Below, in pieces: positions 16,968 to 26,468 of a stretch of 64,000 nucleotides of DNA; the first letter of the stretch is position 1, and every line of letters starts with the position of its first letter. Made by a program: the position numbers and the translations under genes. Location of the stretch: NCBI GenBank assembly GCA_030151365.1, contig JASLDW010000006.1, forward strand, positions 62,001 to 126,000. Reading direction: 5' to 3'. Origin of the DNA: Lysobacter sp. GTDB lineage: Bacteria; Pseudomonadota; Gammaproteobacteria; Xanthomonadales; Xanthomonadaceae. The notes under the pieces are model-generated. The model had not been told where the DNA came from and made no database searches. It saw only the letters and a program-made list of their open reading frames with translations.

Positions 16968-18416
16968 GTGCGGGTAATGGGGCGGGGGGAACCTCGGATT
17001 TTCGACGTCGTGCCGGAGGGACTGTTCGGTCCGCTGGCGTCTGCCAACCGGCGCCATTACTGGCGCTTGTTGATGCAGCTGTTCGACGAATTCTTCGGGC
17101 CGGACGCGCCGCTGCCGCCCAGCCATGGCTATCCTCGCCGCGAACTGACCGCCGCGATCGAGCGCTACCTGCTCGGCGACGATCCCTGGGAAAGCGATGA
17201 CGGCATCGCACCGGATACCCCGCTGGGCGTGCGCGCCAATCTCATCTACGAACGCTTCCGCGCCAGCGGCTGGCTGCGCCAGGAACGCATCGGCGCGCGC
17301 GAGATGGTGTCGATGCCGCCTATCGTCGCCCACCTGCTCAATACCCTGGTCGACTTCATCGAGCGCGGGCCGGCCTTCATCGGCGCCAAGGTGCGGGCAA
17401 TCGAACTGATGCTGCGCCAGGTGGTCGAGGGCGTCGATGGCGGCGATACCCTGGACGAAGCGGCGCAGCTGTCACGGCAATTGCTGTCGCACGTCTCGGC
17501 GATCGGCGTGCAGGTCCGTGACCTGATGCCGCAACTCAGCCGCACCGAAAGCACGGCGATGTTCGTGCGCGAACTGTTCCAGCGTTACGTGTCGGAACTG
17601 TTCATCGGCGACTACGCCGACCTGCACAAGCTCGACCACCCGCTGTCGCGCCGCGCCGCGATCCTCGGCATGGCGCGCGATCTCGCCAGCGGTCCACGCT
17701 ATCTGCAATTGCGGGCGTGGTATGCGGAACACCTGTTTGCGGGTGACGAGGAGCGCGCGGCCGAACGCCTGCACCGCAGCCTGCAGCGCCTGCAGGAACT
17801 CGATCGCATCGACGAATACCTGGCCCGCCTCGACGAGGACATCCGCCACGCCAATCGGCGCGCGCTGGCCTTCCTCGACTATCGCCTGCGCACGCCGGAC
17901 AGCGTGCAGGCCCTGCTGGAAGGCGCGATCGCCGGCGCCCTGGTCGCGCCCGCCGATGCGCTGCGCTTCCCGGTGGCCAGCGGTGCGTTGCTGTCGGAAG
18001 AGCGCCTGCGCCCGCCGCGGCGCAAGCCGCTGGCGATTGCCCGCAATGCCAATGCGGTGCTGCAGCCGACGCCGGAACAGATCGCGCGCATGCGCCTGCT
18101 GCGCCAGATCAAGCGCGCGCGCCTCGTCTTGCCGGAAGACCTGCAGCATTACCTGCAGCCCTTCCATCATGGCGGCAGCGTGCAATCGGAAAAATTGCCG
18201 GTTTCCACCATCGCCGAAATCCGCGCCTACCAGACCCTGCTCACCATCGCGTTGCGCTCGCATCGCAAGGGCGGACTGCGCTCCCACGATCCGCTGCAAC
18301 GCCATCTGCGCGGCTTCACCGTGCAACTGCAACCCGATGCCAATGCGCGCGATGGCGCGTTGCGCACCCAGGCCTTCGTCGTCACTTTCAGGAAACCCGC
18401 AAGGACCGCTGCATGA
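16968..18416 (+). CDS. jetA: JetA, Wadjet MukF/kleisin-like subunit
   Basis: A 482-residue protein of the DUF3375-type family that forms the kleisin of the Wadjet (JetABCD / MksBEF-G-type) SMC complex. The N-terminal winged-helix-like region is recognised by LFGPLASANRRHYWRLLM. The middle is helical and Arg/Leu-rich, and the C-terminal winged-helix part ends before the overlap with jetB. Wadjet complexes extrude DNA loops and cleave small circular DNA such as plasmids. The start is uncertain: GTG 16968 and ATG 16977 are both in frame, neither with a strong ribosome site, and the conserved part begins a few residues later. It is the first gene of a tightly overlapping four-gene operon (ATGA overlap with the next). 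Confidence 0.9.
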   Translation: MRVMGRGEPRIFDVVPEGLFGPLASANRRHYWRLLMQLFDEFFGPDAPLPPSHGYPRRELTAAIERYLLGDDPWESDDGIAPDTPLGVRANLIYERFRASGWLRQERIGAREMVSMPPIVAHLLNTLVDFIERGPAFIGAKVRAIELMLRQVVEGVDGGDTLDEAAQLSRQLLSHVSAIGVQVRDLMPQLSRTESTAMFVRELFQRYVSELFIGDYADLHKLDHPLSRRAAILGMARDLASGPRYLQLRAWYAEHLFAGDEERAAERLHRSLQRLQELDRIDEYLARLDEDIRHANRRALAFLDYRLRTPDSVQALLEGAIAGALVAPADALRFPVASGALLSEERLRPPRRKPLAIARNANAVLQPTPEQIARMRLLRQIKRARLVLPEDLQHYLQPFHHGGSVQSEKLPVSTIAEIRAYQTLLTIALRSHRKGGLRSHDPLQRHLRGFTVQLQPDANARDGALRTQAFVVTFRKPARTAA

Positions 18417-19030
18417 AATCACCGTGGACACGCCTGGCCCAGCAGGGCGACGGCACCTATGCCGTGGAGGATTTCGAGCGCGCGGCCTACAAGCTGATGA
18501 CCGACCAGGTGCTGTACGGCCACGAACGCGGCAGTCGCCATCTCTATCATCTGGTCGAAGCGCATCTCGGCGAATTCACCGCGGTGTTCGAGCCGTTCGG
18601 GGTGCGCCTGCAACGCAATCCGCACCACCGCTACATCATCGCCCAGCCCCTCCATGGCGATGGTCAGAAGCTGCGGCTGGATGAAACGCTGTTGCTGCTG
18701 GTGCTGCGGCATCGCTACGACAACGCCATGCGCGAAGGCCAGGTCGAGGAACATGGCGATGTCGCGGTCGAGCTGCCGGAGCTGCAGGAGGCCTATCAGG
18801 CACTGGTGCAGCGGCCGATGCCGGAGACCACCGCGCTGCGCCAACTCGCGCAGGTGCTGAAGCGCTGGTCGCTGGTGCAGGTGGATGAAGAGGAAGCCGA
18901 CGCCCACCAGCCATTTCGCATCATCATCCGTCCGGCGATTTGCGAAGTGCTGGGCGAACAGTGGCTGCAACGCCTGCGCCAGCACCAGGCCGATGACGGC
19001 AGCGATGCCGACGAGACGGAGTCCGCCTGA
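18413..19030 (+). CDS. jetB: JetB, Wadjet MukE-like subunit
   Basis: A 205-residue protein of the DUF4194-type family, the MukE-like KITE subunit that binds the JetA kleisin in Wadjet. Recognisable segments are DFERAAYKLMTDQVLYG near residue 20, LHGDGQKLRLDETLLLLVLRHRY (shortened to RLDETLLLLVLRHRYDNA here) near 75-100, and QVLKRWSLVQ in the second winged helix. Both ends overlap neighbours: ATGA with jetA, and a single shared base with jetC (TGATG). The acidic C-terminal tail (DDGSDADETESA) is unstructured. Assignment rests on sequence style together with its fixed place between the kleisin and the SMC ATPase. Confidence 0.9.
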   Translation: MKSPWTRLAQQGDGTYAVEDFERAAYKLMTDQVLYGHERGSRHLYHLVEAHLGEFTAVFEPFGVRLQRNPHHRYIIAQPLHGDGQKLRLDETLLLLVLRHRYDNAMREGQVEEHGDVAVELPELQEAYQALVQRPMPETTALRQLAQVLKRWSLVQVDEEEADAHQPFRIIIRPAICEVLGEQWLQRLRQHQADDGSDADETESA

Positions 19031-22000
19031 TGTACCAGCTCGTGCAAGCCCATCTGGTGCAGTTCTTCCTATTCGAAGGGGAGACGCTCGACTTCGATCG
19101 CACCACCGCGATCATCGCGCCCAATGGCGCCGGCAAGAGCGCGCTGCTCGATGCGCTGCAGATCGTGATGCTGGGCGCCGACAACCGCCACCTGCGCTTC
19201 AACGCCCAGGCCGGCGGTCAGCACAAGGCGCGCACCATCCGCGATTACTGCCTCGGCACCTATCGTCCCGGCGAAGCGGGGCGCGTGCGCGACACCGCAA
19301 CCACCTACATCACCCTGGTGTTCCGCCATGAAACGCGCGACGAATGGTTGAGCGCGGGTGTTGCCCTCGGCGCATCGACCGACGAGCCCGATCATCGCCT
19401 GTACGGTCTGTATCTCGCGCCGGGCGTCGCCCTCACGCTGGAAGATCATCTCGAGAAGAAGGGCAGGGACGAGATTCCGCTGGGGTGGGCGACGTTCCAG
19501 ACGCAGCTGGCGCGGCTGTGCAAGAAGGCCGGAACCGCGGCCACGATCGAAAAACGCAGCGAACGCTTCGTCAAGGATCTGCTTTACCGCATGCGTCCGC
19601 AGGGCAGCGGCGGCAGCGATCCGGTCGGCTATCGCAAGGCGTTGCGCAACGCACTCAACCTGAAGAACGAAGACGATATCGATCTCTTCGTGCGCACGCT
19701 GGTGGCCGAAGAGCGCCCGACCGATGTCGCGCGCTTCCGCAGCCTGCTCGAGACCTTCCGCCAGATCAAGGACAAAATCGACCAGGTGGTGCGGCGCATC
19801 GCCCAGGCCGAGGAAGCCGCGCAGAAGTACGAAGAAGTGTCGCGGCGCGCGGTGCGTTCGGCGTCGTACACCGCGCTGGCCACCGAATACGGACGCGATG
19901 CCCACCAGGACCAGCTCGACACCGTCGACGAACAATTGCAGGAAGCACGCAAGCGCCATGAAGCCGGCGAGCGCAGGCAGCGCGAAGGCGAGCAGGCGTT
20001 GTCGCGGCTGCGCGCGACATTGCAGAACGTCGAACTGGAATTGCATGGCATGGCCGGTTACGCCGGGCAGGCCTCGTTCGAACAGATGGGCGCGATGCAC
20101 CGCCAGGCGCTGACCGGAATTCGCCAGCGCATGCTCAAGGATGCCAGTGCGGTCAGTGACGCGTTCAAGACGCTGTCGAAGCAGCAGGACGGAGCACTCG
20201 ATGTCGATGTGCTGCGTGCCGCACACACGGCATGGCAGGACTGGTACCACTCGCTCGCCGCACTGGGAGGCGATGCCGAATTGCCGCAGGCGCCGTCCGT
20301 GATCCATGCGCGGCTGAGCGAGGCAGGTACGCAGGCATTGCCGGTGATCCGCGCGGCGCAGAAACATGCCGCCGGGGTAGCGACACAGCTGGAAGAAGTG
20401 CGGGCATCGCTCAAGGCCGCGCGCACCAACCAGAGTCGCATTGCCGCCGGGCAGTCGGAATTGCGCGCGGATGTCGCGCGCTTGCTGGCCTACCTTGGCG
20501 ATGCCGGCATCGAAGCCAGGCCAGTCAGCGATCTCGTGCGCGTCGAGGATCCGGCGTGGCAACCGGCGATCGAAGCCTATCTGCGCAGCCATGTCGATGC
20601 ACTGTTGATTGCACCCAAGGATGAAAAGAACGCGCTGGCGCTGTATCGACGCCTGAAAGGCCCGAATGCGGTGTATGGCGTCAAGCTTGCGCTGTCCAGC
20701 CATGCACGCCGCGAAGCGTCGAGGCCGCCGAAGCGTGGCAGCGTCGCCGCGTTGCTCTCCGGTGACGACGATGCGGTGGCCTATCTGCGCCGCCAGCTCG
20801 GCGACCTGCAATGCGTGGATGGCGAAGACGAAGTCATCGCGACCCACAGCGGCCTCACTCGCGACGGACTGGTCGCCAAGGGGGGTGGCGTGGAACGTCG
20901 ACGCCTGCCCTCGAGCGGCGAATTGCGCATCGGTGGCGGCGACAGTCGTGCCCGGCTCAAGGCGTTGCGCGAAGAGATCGAGACGCTGACCGCACGCGAG
21001 CGCACGCTGTCCGGCCAGCAGGAAACCTTCGCGGCGCCGTTGCGCACATTGGCGCGACTGGAATCCGGTGGCGACCTGTTGCCGGCACTGCACGACGCCC
21101 TGCTCGAACACGCCGAAACGCAGTCGCGCCTGGCCGCGCAAATCGAGCAGATGGCCGTCACCGCCGATCCCGACCTGCTGCGTTCGCGCGAGCACCGCGA
21201 TCGCCTGGTTGCCGAGATCGACGGCATCGACAAGACGCTGCGTGCGCTGATCGGCGAAGTCGCGATCGCCAACAGTGATAGCGAAAAACTCGAAAAAGCG
21301 CTCGCCGCACTGCAGGCACAGACCGACGACTGGACGCGCCGTGCCGCCGCCGCATTCGCCGAACCCGATGTCGATCCCAACCTGGTCGAGAAGTTCCGCG
21401 AGGAACTGGACGAGAAATATCCCGATCCGCTCAGTCGCCGTGACCGCTGCGAGGAGCGCGCGCAGGACGCCCGTTCGCAATTGCAGAAACTGCTGCTCGA
21501 TGCCTGGCCGTTGCTGCAGCAATACGGCAAGGACCACGGCCTCGGCTTCGATCTCGCCACCGACGATTGGCGCGGTGCCCGCTCGCTGCTGCAGAACGAC
21601 CTGGTGCAGCTGCGTGAAAGCGAACTCGCCAGTTACCAGTCGCAGGCCGACGACGCCTATCGCACCGCGGTCGATACCTTCCGTTCCAGCGTCGCCCACA
21701 CCCTGCACGACAACTTCACCCGCCTTTCCAACCAGATCAACGCGCTCAACCGTACCTTGCGGCGCAGCCCGGCGTTCTCCAACAACGAACGCTACGAATT
21801 CCGCAAGGAAGTCGCGCCGGAATATGCCGAGCTCTATCGCTTCATCGCGCGCGCGGCCGACGCCGGCGAAACCGATACGTTGTTCGGCAGCGCCGGCGAA
21901 GTGCCGGCCGCGTTCCGCGAGATCGTCGAGGACCAGGCGTCCGGCAAGAACCTGGCCGCGTCGCCGCTCGACGACTACCGCCGCTTCTTCAACTTCGAAG

Positions 22001-22458
22001 TCGTGGTCAAGCAGGACGACCAGGTGATCGGCAGCCTCAGCGATCGCATGCGTTCCGGTTCCGGTGGCGAGCATCGTGCGCCGCTGTACGTCATCGCCGG
22101 CGCCGCGCTCGCCGCCGCCTACGGCAAGGCCGATGGCCAGCAGGACGGACTGGGCCTGATCCTGCTCGACGAATTCGGCGACAAGATCGACGCGCAGAAC
22201 GCCCGCGCCACCACCGACTACCTGCGCTCGCTGGGCCTGCAGCTGGTGGTCGCCGCGCCCGACACCGCGCAGGGCACGCTGACCGGCGTGCTTGACAGCT
22301 ACATCGAACTTTTCCGCGATGGTCCGTTCCTGCAGCTGACGCGGGTGGAAGTGGACGAGGAGGGCCGCGCGATCATGGAAAGCGACCAGTTCAACCTGCA
22401 TCCGGAATTGCTGCAGGCGGAGATCGCCAAGGTCGAGGCGGAGCAGGCGGGCGCGTGA
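19030..22458 (+). CDS. jetC: JetC, Wadjet SMC/MukB-like ATPase
   Basis: A 1142-residue SMC-type ATPase and the motor of Wadjet. The head halves lie at the two ends: Walker A IAPNGAGKSALLDALQ at residues 29-44, and at the C-terminus the signature region SGSGGEHRAPLYV (about 1008-1020) and Walker B LILLDEFGDKID with D1047-E1048. Between them are long coiled coils (about 240-370, 620-760 and 850-960) and a central hinge around 480-590. It loads on DNA with JetA and JetB, extrudes loops and presents small circles to the nuclease JetD. It overlaps jetB by one base and jetD by four (GTGA). Length and motif spacing fit an intact protein. Confidence 0.95.
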   Translation: MYQLVQAHLVQFFLFEGETLDFDRTTAIIAPNGAGKSALLDALQIVMLGADNRHLRFNAQAGGQHKARTIRDYCLGTYRPGEAGRVRDTATTYITLVFRHETRDEWLSAGVALGASTDEPDHRLYGLYLAPGVALTLEDHLEKKGRDEIPLGWATFQTQLARLCKKAGTAATIEKRSERFVKDLLYRMRPQGSGGSDPVGYRKALRNALNLKNEDDIDLFVRTLVAEERPTDVARFRSLLETFRQIKDKIDQVVRRIAQAEEAAQKYEEVSRRAVRSASYTALATEYGRDAHQDQLDTVDEQLQEARKRHEAGERRQREGEQALSRLRATLQNVELELHGMAGYAGQASFEQMGAMHRQALTGIRQRMLKDASAVSDAFKTLSKQQDGALDVDVLRAAHTAWQDWYHSLAALGGDAELPQAPSVIHARLSEAGTQALPVIRAAQKHAAGVATQLEEVRASLKAARTNQSRIAAGQSELRADVARLLAYLGDAGIEARPVSDLVRVEDPAWQPAIEAYLRSHVDALLIAPKDEKNALALYRRLKGPNAVYGVKLALSSHARREASRPPKRGSVAALLSGDDDAVAYLRRQLGDLQCVDGEDEVIATHSGLTRDGLVAKGGGVERRRLPSSGELRIGGGDSRARLKALREEIETLTARERTLSGQQETFAAPLRTLARLESGGDLLPALHDALLEHAETQSRLAAQIEQMAVTADPDLLRSREHRDRLVAEIDGIDKTLRALIGEVAIANSDSEKLEKALAALQAQTDDWTRRAAAAFAEPDVDPNLVEKFREELDEKYPDPLSRRDRCEERAQDARSQLQKLLLDAWPLLQQYGKDHGLGFDLATDDWRGARSLLQNDLVQLRESELASYQSQADDAYRTAVDTFRSSVAHTLHDNFTRLSNQINALNRTLRRSPAFSNNERYEFRKEVAPEYAELYRFIARAADAGETDTLFGSAGEVPAAFREIVEDQASGKNLAASPLDDYRRFFNFEVVVKQDDQVIGSLSDRMRSGSGGEHRAPLYVIAGAALAAAYGKADGQQDGLGLILLDEFGDKIDAQNARATTDYLRSLGLQLVVAAPDTAQGTLTGVLDSYIELFRDGPFLQLTRVEVDEEGRAIMESDQFNLHPELLQAEIAKVEAEQAGA

Positions 22459-23645
22459 CCGACAGCGCCGCCGCTTCCGCGTTGCGGCGCTTGCTTAAGC
22501 GCGCGGAGTCGGCGCATGCGCGTGGAGAAGACCGGGCGGCTTTGCCGATGACACCGACATCGTGTCCGGAATATCACGCGTGCACATCGCTGGCGGAACG
22601 CGAGGCCTTCGAGGCGGTATTGCTGTCGGCGCAACGCGCTGGCGCGATCGCCGTGGACATGCATCGCACCGGTTTCGGCGATGCCCGCTTCAAGCGCGTG
22701 GTGGTCGATGACATCGACAAACTCGCCGCGTTTCTGGGTATCAAAACCCGGCAGTCTCGCGTGGATGCCGCGGCACACATGCTTGCGTTTGCTCGCGATG
22801 CCTGGCTGGTGATCGATGCCGTGCTCGAACGCTGGCGCCTGGGCAAGCCGGTGCGCGGCAAGGGCCCGGATGCTGCGCCCGATCTTGCCGACGCAGTCCG
22901 TCTTGTCGAAGCGCGCAAGGAGTGTGTGGATGATGCCTTGCTGCGGAGGGAGAGCATCCGCCTGTTGGGTGACAGCAAGCGCGCCGAAAGTCTGGAAGCG
23001 TGGATCGACCTGTTGCTGCAAGGCGAACTTGCATCGAGCGGACTCGGATTTGACGACGTTTTCGCTGCGATCGGATTGCGGCGCATTCCCCAGCCTTTCC
23101 TGCTGGCGGGCAGCGGATCATTGCACCTGCGAACAGGCGATATCGCCATTTGCAGACCCTATATCGGCGTGTCGATGGATGTCATCGAAAACCTGTCGGC
23201 GACGCCGCGCTGGCTGTTGAGCATCGAAAACCAGCAGACCTTCTTCGAGGCTGCGGAAATGCTCGGGGATCGCGGTGACGGTCTGATCCTGTACAGCGCC
23301 GGCATGCCGTCACCGCGGTGGTGCGATGTCTATCGGCGCATCCTCGCGGCATTGCAGCGCGAAACGCGTGTGTACCACTGGGGCGATATCGACGAAGGCG
23401 GCTTCCGTATCGCCAGGTGGATCGCCGAGGCGGCTGCAGCGGCAGGTCGCCGGCTCGAACCCTGGAACATGCGGCCGGGGAATGTCGATGGCGATACAGG
23501 GATGACGCGGGTGCCGGATGCCGGAACACTGGCGCGGATGTGCGCATCCGCGCGTGCCGCGGGCTGGGCGCAGGTGGCGTTGGATCTTGAAGCGAATCCC
23601 CTGCAGTTCGAACAGGAAGGAATGCCCGTCGCGCTGCCAGATTGA
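22455..23645 (+). CDS. jetD: JetD, Wadjet Toprim nuclease subunit
   Basis: A 396-residue protein of the DUF3322/DUF2220 family, related to topoisomerase VI subunit A, and the DNA-cleaving subunit of Wadjet. The C-terminal Toprim domain has the catalytic Glu E258 in LLSIENQQTF and the metal-binding D311-x-D313 in WGDIDEGGFRIARW. The N-terminal half (about 1-200) is the DUF3322 arm that docks on the SMC complex. All Toprim residues I can recognise are intact, so cleavage should be competent. GTG 22455 overlaps the jetC stop. The operon ends 35 bp before a tRNA-Arg gene on the other strand. Confidence 0.93.
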   Translation: MTDSAAASALRRLLKRAESAHARGEDRAALPMTPTSCPEYHACTSLAEREAFEAVLLSAQRAGAIAVDMHRTGFGDARFKRVVVDDIDKLAAFLGIKTRQSRVDAAAHMLAFARDAWLVIDAVLERWRLGKPVRGKGPDAAPDLADAVRLVEARKECVDDALLRRESIRLLGDSKRAESLEAWIDLLLQGELASSGLGFDDVFAAIGLRRIPQPFLLAGSGSLHLRTGDIAICRPYIGVSMDVIENLSATPRWLLSIENQQTFFEAAEMLGDRGDGLILYSAGMPSPRWCDVYRRILAALQRETRVYHWGDIDEGGFRIARWIAEAAAAAGRRLEPWNMRPGNVDGDTGMTRVPDAGTLARMCASARAAGWAQVALDLEANPLQFEQEGMPVALPD

Positions 23646-23680
23646 GCCAGGAATCCCGACCGATGATGCTCGAAGCAGAG

Positions 23681-23757
23681 TGGCGCGCCCGGAGGGATTC
23701 GAACCCCCGACCAATGGCTTCGGAAGCCACTACTCTATCCGGCTGAGCTACGGGCGC
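23681..23757 (-). tRNA. tRNA-Arg (anticodon CCG)
   Basis: Read on the minus strand, the acceptor arm GCGCCCG (23757-23751) pairs with CGGGCGC (23691-23685). The D arm is GCUC/GAGU, the anticodon arm GUGGC/GCCAU carries loop UUCCGAA (anticodon CCG, decoding CGG), and the T arm GGGGG UUCGAAU CCCUC is canonical. G is the discriminator and CCA is encoded (23681-23683). It lies between the Wadjet operon and gabD. Confidence 0.96.
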
Positions 23758-23785
23758 GTGCCGAGTCCGCCGCAGCGGAACGGCT

Positions 23786-23791
23786 ATTGTA
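23786..23791 (-). promoter_or_regulatory. Putative -10 box of tRNA-Arg
   Basis: On the minus strand, GCTACAATAGCC contains TACAAT 29-34 bases before the tRNA 5' end. No convincing -35 box is visible at the normal spacing; the nearest candidate is TGAGCC. Confidence 0.4.
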
Positions 23792-23811
23792 GCGGATTGC
23801 CGGCAAGCGGC

Positions 23812-25305
23812 TCAGATTCCGCCGATGCAGACGTATTTGATCTCGGTGTAATCGTTCAGCCCGTATTTCGAGCCTTCGCGGCCCACGCCCGATTGCTTGA
23901 CCCCGCCGAACGGCGCGACTTCGGTCGAAATCAAACCGGTGTTGACGCCGACGATGCCGCATTCCAGCGCTTCGGCCACGCGCCAGCAGCGCGCCAGGTC
24001 GCGGGTGTAGAAGTAGCCGGCCAGCCCGGCTTCGCTGGCGTTGGCCAATGCGATGACTTCCTCTTCCGTCCCGAAGCGGAACAGCGGCGCGACCGGACCG
24101 AAGATTTCCTCGTTGGCGAGGCGCATGCCGGCGTCGGCATCGAGCAGCACGGTCGGTTGGTAGAAGGTGCCGCCCAACGCATGATGGTCGCCGCCGGTCG
24201 CCACCCGCGCGCCTTTCGACTTGGCGTCGGCCATCAGCGCATCGACCTTGGCGAGCGCGGCCTCATCGATCAGCGGACCCTGGTCGGTTGCGCCCTGCAG
24301 TCCATCGCCGACCACCAGCGCATTGACCGCGGCAACCAGTTTCGCGGCGAAGGCGTCGTAGACGCCGTCCTGCACGAACAGGCGATTGGCGCAGACGCAG
24401 GTCTGCCCGCTGTTGCGGAACTTGCTGGCGATCGCGCCGGCAACGGCGGCGTCGAGATCGGCGTCGTCGAACACGATGAAGGGCGCGTTGCCGCCAAGTT
24501 CGAGCGAAACGCGCTTCATGCCGTCGGCGCATTGCGCCATCAGCATTTTGCCTACCTTGGTGGAGCCGGTGAAGCTGATCTTGCGCACGTCGGGATTCGA
24601 CGTCATCTCGCTACCGATCGCGGCGGCATCGTGGCCGGTGACGATATTGAGCACGCCCGGCGGCAGGCCGGCGCGTTCGGCGATGACGCCGAGGGCGAGC
24701 GCCGAATACGGGGTCTGGATCGCCGGTTTGCAGACCACGGTGCAGCCGGCGGCCAGTGCCGGGCCGATCTTGCGACCAAGCATCGCCGATGGGAAATTCC
24801 ACGGGGTGATCGCGGCGACCACGCCGACCGGCTGGCGCAGGGTGACGATGCGCTTGTCGGCGGCATGGCCGGGAATGGTATCGCCGTACATGCGCTTGGC
24901 TTCTTCGCCGAACCATTCTAGGAAACTGGCCGAATAGGCGATTTCGCCTTTCGACTCGGCCAGCGGCTTGCCCTGTTCGGCAGTCATCAGCCGCGCGAGA
25001 TCGTCCTGGTGCTGCAGCATCAGGTCGTACATGCGACGAAGGACTTGCGCGCGTTCCTTGGCGGTTTTCCTTGCCCACGCCGGGAATGCCGCATGTGCGG
25101 CGGCGATGGCCTCGCGTGTTTCCTTCGCGCCCATGTCCGGCACCGTACCGAGCAATGCGCCGCTGGCAGGATTGCGGACTTCGCAGCCGCCGCCGTTGTC
25201 GGCGTCGCGCCATTCACCTCCGATCAACGCCTGGGTGCGGAAGAGGTCGGAATCGGACAGGCCGAGTGCGCGTGCGGTGGAATCGGAAGGCATGGGCGTG
25301 GTCAT
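23812..25305 (-). CDS. gabD: NAD(P)-dependent succinate-semialdehyde dehydrogenase
   Basis: A 497-residue aldehyde dehydrogenase that oxidises succinate semialdehyde (or the related glutarate semialdehyde) to the dicarboxylate. Family motifs: ITPWNFPSAM (167-176), K193 in VCKPAIQTP, FTGSTKVG near 245-252, general base E269 in SLELGGNAPF, and nucleophile C303 in NSGQTCVCANR. The presence of a second Cys two residues later (CVC) is typical of GabD. KPAIQTP has Ile where most members have Glu at the residue near the cofactor ribose, which could affect NAD versus NADP use. The ATG overlaps the end of the upstream MFS gene by four bases, so it closes a minus-strand operon starting at 31222. A GabT-type aminotransferase that would supply its substrate lies at 35872. 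Confidence 0.92.
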   Translation of the reverse strand: MTTPMPSDSTARALGLSDSDLFRTQALIGGEWRDADNGGGCEVRNPASGALLGTVPDMGAKETREAIAAAHAAFPAWARKTAKERAQVLRRMYDLMLQHQDDLARLMTAEQGKPLAESKGEIAYSASFLEWFGEEAKRMYGDTIPGHAADKRIVTLRQPVGVVAAITPWNFPSAMLGRKIGPALAAGCTVVCKPAIQTPYSALALGVIAERAGLPPGVLNIVTGHDAAAIGSEMTSNPDVRKISFTGSTKVGKMLMAQCADGMKRVSLELGGNAPFIVFDDADLDAAVAGAIASKFRNSGQTCVCANRLFVQDGVYDAFAAKLVAAVNALVVGDGLQGATDQGPLIDEAALAKVDALMADAKSKGARVATGGDHHALGGTFYQPTVLLDADAGMRLANEEIFGPVAPLFRFGTEEEVIALANASEAGLAGYFYTRDLARCWRVAEALECGIVGVNTGLISTEVAPFGGVKQSGVGREGSKYGLNDYTEIKYVCIGGI

Positions 25306-26468
25306 GGCGTCGGGGACAAGCGATCGAGGCGGTGCGCGGCGACGAGCGCGGCGATGGCGGAGACTGCAATCAAGGTGACGGATGCCGTGATGAGCGCGTG
25401 ATCATTGCGCGTGCGCAGGATCCAGCCGGCGAGCAGCGGGCCCGACGCCAATCCGGTCTTGGACACGAATCCGGTCAGCGTGGCGAGGCGGCCGCTGCGG
25501 TCCAGTCGCGAGACGATGCCGAACAGGCAGGGCACCACGAATGACCAGGTGATCGCGGTGCCGGCATTGGCGATGAAGAACACCGCGCCGCTGTCGCTGC
25601 GGAAGAACGCGGCGGTGCCCGCCAGCGACAGCGCCGTCGCGACCAGCAGCGGCCGCAGGCGATTGCGCGGCGTGCCCATCACGATCACCAGCACCGCGCC
25701 GAGCGCACCGATCCAGGTCGCCCAACCCAGCGTGCTGCTGACGAATTCGCGTCCGAGCCCGAAGCGTTCGCCGAGGCCGATGATGAAGGCCGCCAGCGCC
25801 ATGTTGCCGGCCTGGAACAGGAACATCGCCAGCAACGCGAAAACCGCGATGTGACGTTCACGCGGCGCCAGTGTTGCGCGTTGCGCATCGCGCATCGCAA
25901 CCGGGTCGTCGAAGCGCGGAATCGCCGGCAAGGCCAGGAGCGCGACCGCGGAAAACGCCGCCAGCACCACGAACAGGATTTGCGCGCCGTGCGTGGGCAC
26001 CAGCGGCGGTAACACCATCAGGCCGAGCCCCGCGAGCCCGAACTGCACCAGCAGCAACATGCCGAAGGCGCGATCCGGCGACTGCGTGCGCGCCATCACC
26101 GAGTAGGAGATGCCGACCGCCATGCCGCCGGCGAATCCGTGGCAGGCGCGCAGGAAGGCCAGCAACACGGGTTCGCGCACCAGGATCGATGCGAGATCCA
26201 ACACCATCAACACGGCGAGCAACGCTGCCAGCGCCGTGCGCCAGCGCAGGCGTTTCACCACCAGCGCGGCGACCAGCGCGCCGGCGCTGGCGCCATAGAT
26301 GTTGGCGGCGGCGACCGTGCCCGCCTGCGCGTTGCTGAATCCCCAGCCGGTGACCAGGCCATCGACGATCGCCGACATGATGTTGATGTAGAAGAAGCCG
26401 GCGGTAGCGACGAAGGCCAGCAGCGCATAGACCCACAACGGGGTCGGCGGTCGTGTTGCGGTGTTCAT
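25302..26468 (-). CDS. MFS transporter
   Basis: A 388-residue major facilitator with about 12 predicted membrane helices and an N-terminal half typical of the family (ALLAFVATAGFFYINIMSAI, then GASAGALVAALVVKRLRWR as the loop 2-3 region with basic residues). The substrate cannot be read from sequence. It is coupled on both sides: its start overlaps the sulfotransferase stop (ATGA) and its end overlaps gabD. Starting two residues earlier at ATG 26474 is possible, but 26468 gives the usual four-base overlap. By context it probably carries the amine, amide or acid handled by this operon across the inner membrane, after the TonB receptor at 27870 has brought it across the outer membrane (inference). 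Confidence 0.85.
   Translation of the reverse strand: MNTATRPPTPLWVYALLAFVATAGFFYINIMSAIVDGLVTGWGFSNAQAGTVAAANIYGASAGALVAALVVKRLRWRTALAALLAVLMVLDLASILVREPVLLAFLRACHGFAGGMAVGISYSVMARTQSPDRAFGMLLLVQFGLAGLGLMVLPPLVPTHGAQILFVVLAAFSAVALLALPAIPRFDDPVAMRDAQRATLAPRERHIAVFALLAMFLFQAGNMALAAFIIGLGERFGLGREFVSSTLGWATWIGALGAVLVIVMGTPRNRLRPLLVATALSLAGTAAFFRSDSGAVFFIANAGTAITWSFVVPCLFGIVSRLDRSGRLATLTGFVSKTGLASGPLLAGWILRTRNDHALITASVTLIAVSAIAALVAAHRLDRLSPTP

Noticed and set aside
19069..22401. A very long open frame on the minus strand opposite jetC (over 1100 codons)
   Set aside because: It lies wholly over the Walker- and coiled-coil-bearing JetC gene. Its product is low-complexity and Arg/Gln/Ala-rich, as expected of antisense frames in GC-rich DNA.
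23646..23811. Phage or island attachment site at the tRNA-Arg 3' end
   Set aside because: I saw no second copy of the tRNA 3' end near the left border of the Wadjet operon and no integrase in the window, so an att site is not supported.
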